Source: Rothia santali
GTDB taxonomy: Bacteria; Actinomycetota; Actinomycetes; Actinomycetales; Micrococcaceae
DNA: 64,000 nucleotides
Direction: 5' to 3'
Assembly: GCF_024199905.1 (NCBI RefSeq)
Contig: NZ_JANAFB010000008.1
Coordinates: forward strand, 1 to 64,000
Shown piece after piece: positions 18,916 to 27,226 of this stretch. Both the position numbers and the translations under genes were made by a program. The notes under the pieces were generated by a model, which did no database searches, was not told the origin of the DNA, and was given only the letters and a program-made list of their open reading frames with translations. The first letter of the stretch is position 1. Every line of letters begins with the position of its first letter.

Positions 18916-19028
18916 GGTGAGCCTCCATTGCCTCAGGGATGCGGTGATGAGATACAGATCATCATGGCATATGAGATACCCCACGGTAGGGGTGCGCGGC
19001 CGGCGTCGTCCCCTGCCGCCGGCCCCGG

Positions 19029-19057
19029 GCCGGGGCGCCCGACGACGTCGCCCCGGC
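19029..19057 (-). terminator. Probable terminator after quinone oxidoreductase
   Basis: 9-bp perfect stem (GCCGGGGCG) with an 11-base loop, about 50 bases past the leftward stop at 19109. No U-tract. Confidence 0.5.
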
Positions 19058-19108
19058 TTCCCGGCCGCCGGCCGCCCGCGCGCGCCGCCGGCACCGCGCC
19101 GCCCGGGC

Positions 19109-20161
19109 CTACAGCGTCAGCAGCACCTTGCCGCGGTGCTCCCCCGAGTCGAAGTACTCGTGGGCCGCGCGCACCTCGTCGAGCGGGAAGGTGCGGTCGA
19201 CCAGCGGGTCCACCACCCCGTCCGCCACCAGGGGCCACACCGTGCGCGCCATCCCGGCCAGGATCTCCCCCTTCTCCTCCGCCGAGCGGGAGCGCAGCGT
19301 GGTCCCGGCGACCGCGGCCCGCTTGGCCATCAGCCGGGAGATGTCCAGCTCGCCGGTGTGCCCGCCCTGCACGGCGATGATGGCCAGCCGCCCCTCGGTG
19401 CCCAGCGCCTCGACGTTGGGCCCCAGGTACTTCCCGCCCACGACGTCGAGGATCGCCCGCACGCCCTCGCCGCCGGTCTCCTCGCGGACCACCTCGGGGA
19501 AGTCCTGCTCGCGGTAGTCGATGACCGTCAGGGCGCCGGGAGCGCGGCCCCCGCTCGCCGCGATCCGCTCGTCCTGGCGGCGGGCGAGGTCCTCGACCCA
19601 GCGGGCCTTCTCCGCCGTGCCGACCGTGGTGAACACCCGGTACCCGAGCGCCCGGCAGAGCTGCAGGGCGTGCGCCCCGATGCCGCCGGTGCCGCCGTGG
19701 ACCAGGACCGCCTCGCCGTCGCGGCGCGGCCCCTCCGGATCCAGGCCGGCGACCATGAACAGGTTGGCCCACACGGTCGCGGCCACCTCGGGCAGCGCCG
19801 CGGCGTCGGCCAGCCCGACGCCCTCGGGCGCGGGGAGCACCTGGGCGTGGTGGACCGCGACCCGCTCGGCGTACCCGCCCCCGGCCAGGAGCGCGACGAC
19901 GTCCTGTCCCGGCGCGAACGACGTCGTGCGCGCCGCCTGGTCCCCCACCTCCAGGACCGTCCCGGAGACCTCGAGCCCGTAGGTCGAGGGCGCGCCGGGA
20001 GGCGGCGGGTAGTGGCCCTTCCGCTGGACGGCGTCGGCCCGGTTCAGGCCCGCGGCCGCGACCCGGATGACGACGTCCTCCGGCCCGCACCGCGGATCGG
20101 GGATCTCGGTGACCTCCAGGACCTCGGGCGATCCGTGCTGCTGCTCCACGACGGCTCTCAT
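19109..20161 (-). CDS. NAD(P)H-quinone oxidoreductase / zinc-type alcohol dehydrogenase superfamily
   Basis: 350 residues. MDR superfamily, quinone-oxidoreductase branch (QOR/TP53I3-like): GroES-like N-terminal domain with AAGLNRADAVQRKGHYPPPPG, then Rossmann domain with VLVHGGTGGIGAHALQL. It lacks the zinc-ligand cysteines of true alcohol dehydrogenases, as expected for the branch. Likely cytoplasmic NADPH-dependent reduction of quinones. Start ATG 20161. Divergent from tRNA-Ser(TGA). Confidence 0.88.
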   Translation of the reverse strand: MRAVVEQQHGSPEVLEVTEIPDPRCGPEDVVIRVAAAGLNRADAVQRKGHYPPPPGAPSTYGLEVSGTVLEVGDQAARTTSFAPGQDVVALLAGGGYAERVAVHHAQVLPAPEGVGLADAAALPEVAATVWANLFMVAGLDPEGPRRDGEAVLVHGGTGGIGAHALQLCRALGYRVFTTVGTAEKARWVEDLARRQDERIAASGGRAPGALTVIDYREQDFPEVVREETGGEGVRAILDVVGGKYLGPNVEALGTEGRLAIIAVQGGHTGELDISRLMAKRAAVAGTTLRSRSAEEKGEILAGMARTVWPLVADGVVDPLVDRTFPLDEVRAAHEYFDSGEHRGKVLLTL

Positions 20162-20271
20162 GATCGGGGCGTCTCCCTTCCTTAGACAATCGGTTGCGGG
20201 GGCCGGTAAGCTGTCATTCTGCGCCGCCCCCTCCCCAGCCCATGCTAGGCGTGAGCGGAGGGTGCTGACGA

Positions 20272-20359
20272 GGAAGCTTGTCCGAGCGGCCGAAGGAGCC
20301 GGTCTTGAAAACCGGTGTGCGGCAACCCCGTACCATGGGTTCGAATCCCATAGCTTCCG
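20272..20359 (+). tRNA. tRNA-Ser (TGA anticodon)
   Basis: 88 bases with a long variable arm (TGTGCGGCAACCCCGTACC region) as in class II tRNAs; acceptor GGAAGCT with AGCTTCC; anticodon stem CCGGT/ACCGG with loop CTTGAAA; T-loop TTCGAAT. CCA is not encoded. Confidence 0.96.
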
Positions 20360-20370
20360 CGTGATGAGAC

Positions 20371-20401
20371 AGGCCCCCGGACCGCCGCGGTCCGGGGGGC
20401 T
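20371..20401 (+). terminator. Terminator after tRNA-Ser (TGA)
   Basis: 13-15 bp GC-rich stem starting AGGCCCCCGGACCGC, 12 bases after the tRNA. Confidence 0.75.
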
Positions 20402-20516
20402 GTCGCGGTCCCAGGTCACCCTGTCGACGCCCCAGCCGGAGGTGGGTAGACTGGGATCACGACGAACCGGCTACCGGGGCGTTGTCTGCCAGGGACCCGC
20501 GAGGGTCCCTGAGCTT

Positions 20517-21236
20517 TTAAGGAGACCACTTGCGCTCGTGATGGATCGGGCCCAACTCGCGCAGGATGCTCCGGGCGGCCCGGCGCACCCTCGCATTCTC
20601 CCGGTGATGGGGCTCGTGCACCCGCCGATACATGTACACGACGAGGTCGGCGGCCTGGATCCCTCGGTCGCCCTCCGAGTCGATCCATTCGATGGGCTGT
20701 TCGATGAAGTCCAGTCTCCGCGGTGTGCCGACCGGAGCGCCGACGCGGGTGTAGCCTTCGATGGCCTCCCTGAAGTCCGCGTGCCTGCTGACCAGATCAG
20801 CCCGGACCGAGCATGCCCTCCGTCCGTCCCTCATAGTGAGTTCGTTGACCTGTTCGAGAATGCGGCGCAGCACGATCTCGTACGGCGGATCCGGGTACCT
20901 GTATCGTCGCCGAAGGCGCCCGACGTCCAGACCTTCGACGAGGATCCGTGCTCCGGAGGATCTGATGGCCCGCATGGCGTGACGGTAGAGGCTGACCGCC
21001 TCGTGGACTCGTCCCCGCATGCACTCCCACGGGGAGGCTCCGTGCATCAACCTGTGGGCGTGCCACTCGATGTCCGGGTCAACGCCGAATCTGAGCGCCG
21101 CGTGCGCCGCCACGTCGTCGAGCTCCCCCGTCAAGCGTGCTTGCTGCTCGGGAGTGACCACGACGCCGGCCATGTAATAGTGCTCCTGGTGGTAGCTCTC
21201 GTCGAGGTAGAGCCGAAGCAGGTCATCTTCTGGCAT
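20517..21236 (-). CDS. DUF3800 domain protein
   Basis: 239 residues from ATG 21236 (a TTG at 21263 is in frame). DUF3800 marks: LYLDESYHQE at residues 7-16 (Asp/Glu pair of an RNase H-like start strand) and GIQAADLVVYMYRR near residue 205, whose Asp would complete the acidic site. The family is probably nuclease-like and common in mobile and defence-associated loci, but its function is unproven. Codon use is visibly less GC-biased than in all neighbours, and the gene lies 160 bp from a tRNA gene, which suggests horizontal transfer. No integrase or attachment repeat was found. Confidence 0.75.
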   Translation of the reverse strand: MPEDDLLRLYLDESYHQEHYYMAGVVVTPEQQARLTGELDDVAAHAALRFGVDPDIEWHAHRLMHGASPWECMRGRVHEAVSLYRHAMRAIRSSGARILVEGLDVGRLRRRYRYPDPPYEIVLRRILEQVNELTMRDGRRACSVRADLVSRHADFREAIEGYTRVGAPVGTPRRLDFIEQPIEWIDSEGDRGIQAADLVVYMYRRVHEPHHRENARVRRAARSILRELGPIHHERKWSP

Positions 21237-21401
21237 TTCCGTCCGGGGGGGGGCTGGCTGCAATTGGTTTGAGGCAAACCCTAGGCGACGAGCACGCGGG
21301 CGGGCAGAAGATCACCCCCCCTCGGGCTATACGGTGCGGTTGAGTCATGCGGCCGTGCTGGTGCCCGGTCGATCAGCCGTTCTTTAGGATGCCCAGGGCC
21401 A

Positions 21402-21902
21402 TCAGCCTTGGCCCTTCCCGCACCCCATGACCCCCGACTCCGCGAGGTAGGCGTCCAGCCCGTCGGTGAGCGGCAGCTCCCGCAGCTCCTGGGCGCTCAC
21501 CCAGCGGGCGTCGGCGGCGTCGTCCGCGGGCTGGAGCTCGCCGTCGACGACGCGGGCCTCGAAGTCGTGGATCTCGTACTCGCGGCCCGCCCCCGCCGGC
21601 ACCCGCAGGCTCCACAGCTCCCGGCCCACGACGACGCGCAGCCCGGTCTCCTCCAGCACCTCCCGGGCCGCGGTCTCCCGCAGGGTCTCCCCCGGCTCGG
21701 ACTTGCCGCCGGGGACCGACCACAGCCCCTTCCCGGGCTCGTGACCGCGCTGGACCAGCAGGATCCGGCCCGCGGCGTCGACGATCACGCCGCACGCGGA
21801 GGGGATGGTGGCCGGCTCGCCGGCCTGTGCATCCGCGGCGGGCCGGGAGGCGTCGGCGTCGGCGTCCGACTCGCCCGGCTCGCCCTGGTCCCGCCCGCTC
21901 AC
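21402..21902 (-). CDS. NUDIX hydrolase (MutT-like)
   Basis: 166 residues. Nudix box GGKSEPGETLRETAAREVLEE fits Gx5Ex7REUxEExGU in full, so it should be active on a nucleoside-diphosphate-linked substrate. Preceded by VDAAGRILLVQRG and followed by YEIHDFEARV, as in MutT-type enzymes. An acidic Asp/Ala leader of about 30 residues comes first. GTG start at 21902 overlaps the flavoprotein stop (GTGA). Confidence 0.9.
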   Translation of the reverse strand: MSGRDQGEPGESDADADASRPAADAQAGEPATIPSACGVIVDAAGRILLVQRGHEPGKGLWSVPGGKSEPGETLRETAAREVLEETGLRVVVGRELWSLRVPAGAGREYEIHDFEARVVDGELQPADDAADARWVSAQELRELPLTDGLDAYLAESGVMGCGKGQG

Positions 21903-23887
21903 GCCCGGCCGCCCAGGACGTCCGCGACGACGTCGTCCGCGTTGAGCAGCGTCTGGGCGCCGTAGCGCAGGTCCGCGTCCGCCTGCGCCGCGATGGCCGT
22001 GCCCCACTGGGCGGAGGACAGCTGCAGGCCCAGCACGTACACGTGCCGGGCCGCCTCCCCGGTGGGCCCGATCAGCCGGTACGGGGACTCGGTCACCTCG
22101 AAGCCGCGGCCCGGGGCCGGCGCCGCCGAGTCGCCCAGGGACAGCTGCCACGGGCGGGCGTACCCGTCCTCGAACAGGCGGCGGATCAGGGGCGAGGTGC
22201 TGATCCGGACGTCGTTGGCCGGGGCCAGGGCCTCCACGAGGGAGTCCGCGTGGACCGGCTCGTCCCGGACCCACGGCGAGGAGGCGACGAAGGTCCCCTC
22301 CGTCTCGTCCGGCCCGAACACCGGGTCCGGCCCGAGGAAGCGCAGCACCCCGGCCCGGGCCAGCGCGGCCATCTGCTGGATCCGCAGCACCGGCGGCCCG
22401 GAGGCCAGCCCGTCGACGAGGCTCGCGAACGTCCGCTCCAGCCCCCGCATCCACGACTCGCCGCTGACCCCGTGGTCCTGCACCGCGTACTTGGCCAGGG
22501 CCCGCCCCTGGTTCAGGGAGCCGATCGCCATCTTCAGGGGGCTGTCCTCCCCCGCGAAGGAGGCCTCGACGTCGCGGTCCAGCAGGTGCACCACCGCCGC
22601 GGCGTACTCCTCGTGGGACTGGAAGCTCTGACCGCCGAAGGGCCGGGTCAGGCGCTCAGGGCGCAGGATCAGCTGCGGCTCGACCCGCTCCGTGGTCAGC
22701 CGCTCCAACCGCGTCCACCAGGAGACGTGGTCGGTGTCCTGCATGACGGCGTCGACCTCCCGCAGGAACTGCCGCGCGTCGCCGCTGACGACCTCGGGGG
22801 TCACCCGCACCAGCGTCTTGTAGTAGTTCCACTGGGCGTCACGGCGCATGAGCGGCCAGTACTCGGTCTCGAAGTCGATCGCGCGCCCCTCCTCCTCGGC
22901 CCGGGAGCGGATGCGGTCCACCAGCTCGCGGGTGAAGAAGCGGTTCTCCACCGAGGGCGGGTAGTAGGAGTCCAACACCGCCTTGGCCCGGTACGGGGTG
23001 CCGCGCCGGGAGGCGACCCAGATCTCCGGCTCGCGTCCGCTGGGGCGGTAGACCACGCGGTGGGGGCGCTCGGCGTCGGCCTCGAAGCTGCCGCCGCGCC
23101 CCTCGGTGAGCCGGGCCAGGACGTCGTGGAAGTTCAGGCCCATGCCGCGGACGAGCAGGCGCCGGCCCGCGGGCAGGTCGTCCCAGTGGACGTCGGCGGG
23201 GACGGCGGGGGGCCAGTAGCCGAGGTTCCAGGCGGCGGCGAACTCCATGAGGTCCCGCTGGTCGTCGTGCAGCGTGGCGTCGGTGTGGCCCAGCGCGAGC
23301 ACCACGGCGTCGGCGGAGAGCACGACGCCGTCCCCCAGCTCCACGTGGTAACGGCGCGAGCTCTCCTCCTCCGCCGGTGAGACGCGGATGGCCTCCTGCG
23401 GGTGGTAGGTGACGTTCAGCGAGGCGGGCGCGCCGGTGCGGAGCCGGACGTAGACGTCGGAGAGGTAGGTCCCGTAGATCTTGCGGGACGGGAACCCGGA
23501 TCCGGTGAGCGCCCCGAGCTCCTCCCGGTCCTCGTCGGAGAGGCCGACGAGGGAGCTCGCGGGGTCCGCGGCGACCTCGGCGCGCCAGCGGTCGAAGGAG
23601 AGGTCGCGCAGCGCGGGGATCGGCGGCGGGAAGCCGGACCCGGCGGGGACCGTGGCCAGGGTGGCGTCGGTGGGGACCGCGGTCGGAAAGAAGCTCGGCG
23701 TGTTCATCAGGAAGTGGCGCGACTGGTCGGTCCGCCACACGTGGCCCGGCCCGGGCGGGAAGGGGTCGACGACGTGCGCGTCCACCCCGCGCCCCGGCTC
23801 GGCCGCCGCGTGCGCGGCCAGCCGCTCCAGGACCGAGAGCCCGCGCGGCCCGCCCCCGATGATCACGATGTGCTGCGTTCTACCCAT
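21899..23887 (-). CDS. FAD/NAD(P)-binding protein (PF13454-type flavoprotein)
   Basis: 662 residues. N-terminal HIVIIGGGPRGLSVLERL is the FAD-binding GxGxxG motif of the family PF13454, and ADAVVLALGHTDA is the second dinucleotide loop. These proteins resemble L-lysine/ornithine N-monooxygenases and are thought to be cytoplasmic oxidoreductases; the substrate is unknown. The C-terminal 250 residues are family-specific. Start ATG 23887 with GAGAGG upstream. Co-transcribed with the NUDIX gene. Confidence 0.85.
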   Translation of the reverse strand: MGRTQHIVIIGGGPRGLSVLERLAAHAAAEPGRGVDAHVVDPFPPGPGHVWRTDQSRHFLMNTPSFFPTAVPTDATLATVPAGSGFPPPIPALRDLSFDRWRAEVAADPASSLVGLSDEDREELGALTGSGFPSRKIYGTYLSDVYVRLRTGAPASLNVTYHPQEAIRVSPAEEESSRRYHVELGDGVVLSADAVVLALGHTDATLHDDQRDLMEFAAAWNLGYWPPAVPADVHWDDLPAGRRLLVRGMGLNFHDVLARLTEGRGGSFEADAERPHRVVYRPSGREPEIWVASRRGTPYRAKAVLDSYYPPSVENRFFTRELVDRIRSRAEEEGRAIDFETEYWPLMRRDAQWNYYKTLVRVTPEVVSGDARQFLREVDAVMQDTDHVSWWTRLERLTTERVEPQLILRPERLTRPFGGQSFQSHEEYAAAVVHLLDRDVEASFAGEDSPLKMAIGSLNQGRALAKYAVQDHGVSGESWMRGLERTFASLVDGLASGPPVLRIQQMAALARAGVLRFLGPDPVFGPDETEGTFVASSPWVRDEPVHADSLVEALAPANDVRISTSPLIRRLFEDGYARPWQLSLGDSAAPAPGRGFEVTESPYRLIGPTGEAARHVYVLGLQLSSAQWGTAIAAQADADLRYGAQTLLNADDVVADVLGGRA

Positions 23888-23958
23888 GCCTCTCAGGGTA
23901 GCCGGGCGGCGTCGGGCCCCGACGCCGGATGCCCGACGCGTCACGCGCGCCGCGGCTT

Positions 23959-23988
23959 TTGACCGCGCGGAGTGTTCCCCGATAAGCT
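23959..23988 (+). promoter_or_regulatory. Promoter of tRNA-Ser (GCT)
   Basis: TTGACC, 18-bp spacer, TAAGCT at 23983-23988, about 48 bases upstream of the tRNA. Confidence 0.6.
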
Positions 23989-24036
23989 GTGAGGGTTGTT
24001 TCGGTAGACGGCCTCGCCGCCCGCCGATGTCAGCAT

Positions 24037-24125
24037 GGAGACGTGCCAGAGCGGCCGAATGGACTTCACTGCTAATGAAGGGTCGGGCTAAAACTCGACC
24101 GGGGGTTCAAATCCCCCCGTCTCCG
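24037..24125 (+). tRNA. tRNA-Ser (GCT anticodon)
   Basis: 89 bases, class II with long variable arm; acceptor GGAGACG with CGTCTCC; anticodon stem CTTCA/TGAAG and loop CTGCTAA; T-arm GGGGG TTCAAAT CCCCC. CCA is not encoded. The 235 bases that follow (to 24360) hold GC-rich low-complexity sequence with short repeats such as CTCCGGTCGAG, and no gene that I can support. Confidence 0.96.
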
Positions 24126-24360
24126 CCATGCGACCCGGGTCGCGCCGACTGATCTGCTCAGGAGGTGCGGCTCGGGTTTCTTCATGTCAGAGGGGCTTCT
24201 CGGCTCCGGTCGAGCCTTCGGGGCCTCCGCTCCGGTCGAGGCGGCGATTTCCCTCGCTCTGGCCGGGCCGGCCGGCCCCCTCGCTCCGGCCGATCCGGCG
24301 GGTCCCCTCGCACCGGCCGGCCGCGGCCCCGTCCCTGCGCTGCGCGGCTCCGCGCGGCCC

Positions 24361-24894
24361 CTACGGCGCGACGAAGGCCCGCAGCACGGCGTCGGCCTGG
24401 TCCAGCGCGGCCCAGGGCGTGGCCGTGGTCAGGACGGCGAGGCCGCCCGGGGGGAATCCGGAGGAGGCGTCCATGACGGCGTCGTAGTCGGAGTCCCGGG
24501 AGGCGAGCCGCATCGCGACCTCCTGGACCGCCGGGTAGTGGGCGATGAGCAGGAGCGACCGGACGGACTCGGGCACCCGGGCGATGGCCCGCATCAGCTC
24601 CCGGGGAGGGGCGTTGTAGAGGCGCTCCTCGAGGCTGGCCGTGGGCGCCTTCTCCCCCAGGGCGTCGCAGACCCACGTGCAGGTCTGGCGCGTGCGGAGG
24701 GCGGCGGAGCAGACGATCATCTCGGGCGTCGCGCCGACCGAGGCCAGCCAGTGGCCCGCCCGCGGCGCCTGGGCGTGGCCGCGCTCGGTCAGGGGGCGGT
24801 CGAAGTCGCTCGTGCCCCACGGGGCGTCCGCCTCCGCGTGGCGCATGATGACGAGGGTCCTGTCCTGCGAGCGCGGATCGATCAAGAGACTCAT
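24361..24894 (-). CDS. SixA-type phosphohistidine phosphatase
   Basis: 177 residues. Histidine phosphatase superfamily: LVIMRHAEAD (catalytic RHA), LTERGHAQAPRAGHWL, CSAALRTRQTC and LLLIAHYPAV with the second catalytic His. SixA removes phosphate from phosphohistidine proteins; substrate here unknown. Start ATG 24894 is chosen over an upstream in-frame codon that would add a Cys/Pro-rich leader not seen in the family. Confidence 0.88.
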   Translation of the reverse strand: MSLLIDPRSQDRTLVIMRHAEADAPWGTSDFDRPLTERGHAQAPRAGHWLASVGATPEMIVCSAALRTRQTCTWVCDALGEKAPTASLEERLYNAPPRELMRAIARVPESVRSLLLIAHYPAVQEVAMRLASRDSDYDAVMDASSGFPPGGLAVLTTATPWAALDQADAVLRAFVAP

Positions 24895-24951
24895 GATTCC
24901 CAGCTTACGGAATCCGCAGATGGGGAGCCCGTCCGGACGACCGGGCACGAG

Positions 24952-25009
24952 GCGCGGTCGCCCGGACGGCTCGCCTCCGGGCGCGGTCGTCCGGACGGCT
25001 CACCTCCGG
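24952..25009. repeat. Two 29-bp tandem repeats
   Basis: Units 24952-24980 and 24981-25009 differ at 2 of 29 positions; each contains TCCGGACGGCT-like sequence also seen once more nearby (24930). Located between the end of the winged-helix regulator gene and the start of the SixA gene. Role unknown. Confidence 0.8.
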
Positions 25010-25028
25010 GCGCCGCGCCCGGACGGGA

Positions 25029-25820
25029 TCAGATGGAGTACTCGGGGGCCGCCCAGATGACGACCTCGGGGTGCTCGTAGAACCGGTAGCCCTGGCCGCG
25101 CACGGTGCGCACGGTGTTGGACAGGCGCCCGAGCTTGGAGCGGAGGCGACGGATGTGCACGTCGATGGTCCGCTCGTTGGGCGTCTCCTCGGCGTCGCGC
25201 CACAGCGAGTCCAGCAGCTCCTCGCGGCCGACCGTGCGGGCGGCGTTCTCCACGAGGTAGTTCAGCAGCTCGAACTCCTTGTACGTGAGGTTGAGGACCT
25301 CGCCGTCCAGGAACACCTCCCGGCGGGAGAGGTCGATGAGCACGCCGGCCGGCTGCGAGGGCTTGACCTCGGCGGCCTGGGGGACGGCCGAGGTGTCCGG
25401 CACGTTCCGGGGAGCGGTCGGGTCGCCCAGGGCGTCGCGGACGACGTCGAGGTCGCTGCCCTCGGCGCCCGCGGGGGCGATGGCGACGGCGGCGTAGGAG
25501 TCGGCCTCGGGGGCCAGGCTCTGCGCGTAGGCGCGGATGTCCTGGACCAGGCGGACGAGCGAGGTGCCGTTCTGGGCCGCGACGTCCTCGTTGATCCCCA
25601 CGTAGAGCACGAAGCCGCGGGCCTCGTTCTCGGCGGCCACGGCATGCAGCTGCGCCTGCGGCTCCTGGGCGGGGACCACCGGCGTCATGGCGCGCAGGGA
25701 GCGGTAGCTGGTGGGCTCGCCCACCGTGCCGCGCCCCGTGGGCGCGGCCGAGCGCATTCCTCGGGCGGCAGTGCTCCGGTTCCGCTGGGAAATATGCACG
25801 TATCCAGGTGCGCCTGACAT
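25029..25820 (-). CDS. Winged-helix (OmpR/PhoB-type) transcriptional regulator without a receiver domain
   Basis: 263 residues from ATG 25820. C-terminal 100 residues are an OmpR/PhoB winged helix: LTYKEFELLNYLVENAARTVGREELLDSLW, RTIDVHIRRLRSKLG and VRTVRGQGYRF. The N-terminal 150 residues show no aspartate pocket of a response regulator; instead a conserved block GFVLYVGINEDVAAQNGTSL, which I recall from related proteins of Micrococcaceae, where its role is unknown. No partner kinase is nearby, so regulation is probably not by ordinary phosphotransfer. It is preceded by a long AT-richer upstream region. Confidence 0.82.
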   Translation of the reverse strand: MSGAPGYVHISQRNRSTAARGMRSAAPTGRGTVGEPTSYRSLRAMTPVVPAQEPQAQLHAVAAENEARGFVLYVGINEDVAAQNGTSLVRLVQDIRAYAQSLAPEADSYAAVAIAPAGAEGSDLDVVRDALGDPTAPRNVPDTSAVPQAAEVKPSQPAGVLIDLSRREVFLDGEVLNLTYKEFELLNYLVENAARTVGREELLDSLWRDAEETPNERTIDVHIRRLRSKLGRLSNTVRTVRGQGYRFYEHPEVVIWAAPEYSI

Positions 25821-26371
25821 CGGATCCCCGTCTCTTCTCGGTCGAACGTCGGTGCGGACCGGGGTCTCGTCACCGTTTTCAGCAGTTCCCGGCCTCTCGA
25901 CTGATCGGCGCGGGACGAGCGGCGCGCCGACGCAACGATGTGGAGGCATTCCAAGGCGAGCGCACCGCTTTCGTTTAATAGTGACCGGTCGAACTCTGAG
26001 CCGCAAGTAACAAACGCCTCACCATCCCACGATGCGAGATCGCCGAGCGAATATGCACCGCGCCCGCCGGCGTCGTCGGGGCCCGAAATTCACACCAAAG
26101 TCGCTAGACAAGCGCGTCATTTCGCCTCTTTTGGCCGCTTCACGAAAGGTCACAAAGTCGTCACGGTTCTAGATCAACTCGTGAAGCCAATGTCAAATGC
26201 TCCCAGGAGCCATGTCGTGCGCCGCAACGGCTCGGGTCGACATGCATCGCGATTGCCGCGCGCTGGCGGCGGATGCGGCCGAATGACGCCGGGAGTTCAC
26301 AATCTGACACAAAACGAACGGGCATCGGTCGAAATGAATGGACCGACGGCATTCACCCTGAGGAGGTTGTC
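25821..26371. promoter_or_regulatory. Long AT-richer upstream region
   Basis: About 550 bases with markedly lower GC than the rest of the window and no convincing long coding frame on either strand. It lies before the leftward winged-helix gene and before the rightward small ORF at 26372. On the minus strand, TTGCGG and CACTAT boxes 17 bases apart (around 25970-26000) could form the regulator's promoter. The lack of coding signal over such a length suggests regulatory DNA or a non-coding RNA; neither is proven. Confidence 0.4.
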
Positions 26372-26458
26372 ATGCAGGGCGGCGACGACGAGTTCGCATC
26401 GCGAACGACCTTCACTCGGCCACTGAAACGAGCGGTTCAGGAGAGCCGCGGCGTCTGA
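26372..26458 (+). CDS. Possible 28-residue small protein
   Basis: ATG 26372 follows TGAGGAGG with a 6-base gap, the best ribosome binding site in the region, and opens a 28-codon frame ending in TGA at 26458. The peptide is hydrophilic with acidic start and basic middle (FASRTTFTRPLKRAVQ), no membrane segment. It stands alone in the AT-richer gap. Could be a real small protein, a leader peptide, or chance. No family recognised. Confidence 0.4.
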   Translation: MQGGDDEFASRTTFTRPLKRAVQESRGV

Positions 26459-26523
26459 CCTCGGCGCGAGACCTGCCTGAAAATGAATGACGTGTGATTT
26501 ACATCACTTATAATGATTCGGGA

Positions 26524-27162
26524 TCACTCGGCGACGCCGTAGAGGCGGTCCCCGGCGTCCCCCAACCCCGGCACGATGTACGCCTTCTCGTCCAGCCGCT
26601 CGTCCCGCGCGGCCAGGAACAGGTCCACGTCCTCCATCCCGCGCACGCCCTGCTGCAGGGCCTCGATGCCCTCCGGAGCGGCGAGGATGCAGATGCAGGT
26701 GATGTGGTCCGCCCCGCGGGCCCGCAGGAACTTGATCGACTCGATGAGCGTCCCGCCGGTCGCGAGCATCGGGTCGAGCACGTAGACCTGGCGCCCCGTG
26801 AGGTCCTCGGGCAGGCGCTCCGCGTAGGTCACGATGTCGAGGGTCTCCTCGTTGCGGGCCATCCCCAGGAAGCCGACCTCCGCCGTCGGGATCAGGCGGG
26901 TCATCCCCTCCAGCATGCCGAGCCCGGCCCGGAGGATGGGGACCACGAGCGGACGGGGCCGCGCGATCTCGGAGCCCACGGCCTCGGCCACCGGCGTGCG
27001 GACCGTCTTGGGCTCGACGCGGATGTTCCGGGTCGCCTCGTAGGCCAGGAGCGTCACCAGCTCGTCGACCAGCTGACGGAACTGCGGGGACGCGGTGGTC
27101 CGGTCCCGCAGGACGGTGATCTTGTGGTCGACCAGGGGGTGCTCCAGAATCTTGACGCGCAT
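26524..27162 (-). CDS. upp: Uracil phosphoribosyltransferase
   Basis: 212 residues, normal length. Salvages uracil to UMP with PRPP. Seen: [16 protein letters not shown] (PRPP-binding loop), [13 protein letters not shown] and the C-terminal uracil-binding [17 protein letters not shown] 27162 lies 64 bp from the divergent tadA gene, so both share a short promoter region. Confidence 0.97.
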   Translation of the reverse strand: MRVKILEHPLVDHKITVLRDRTTASPQFRQLVDELVTLLAYEATRNIRVEPKTVRTPVAEAVGSEIARPRPLVVPILRAGLGMLEGMTRLIPTAEVGFLGMARNEETLDIVTYAERLPEDLTGRQVYVLDPMLATGGTLIESIKFLRARGADHITCICILAAPEGIEALQQGVRGMEDVDLFLAARDERLDEKAYIVPGLGDAGDRLYGVAE

Positions 27163-27226
27163 GACTCACAACCTACCACCGCGGCGCACCGCGCACCCCG
27201 CCGGCCGGAGGGGTCAGAATGGAGGG

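Noticed and set aside
20341-21400. Attachment-site duplicate of the tRNA-Ser(TGA) 3' end
   Set aside because: No second copy of the T-arm or acceptor sequence was found by eye up to 21400.
24126-24360. Short gene after tRNA-Ser(GCT)
   Set aside because: Frames here are Pro/Arg/Ala low-complexity repeats without a ribosome site.
25938-26426. 162-codon + strand frame in the AT-richer gap
   Set aside because: Ser/Arg/Pro-rich shadow-like composition and no ribosome site; the short ORF at 26372 is the only candidate kept.
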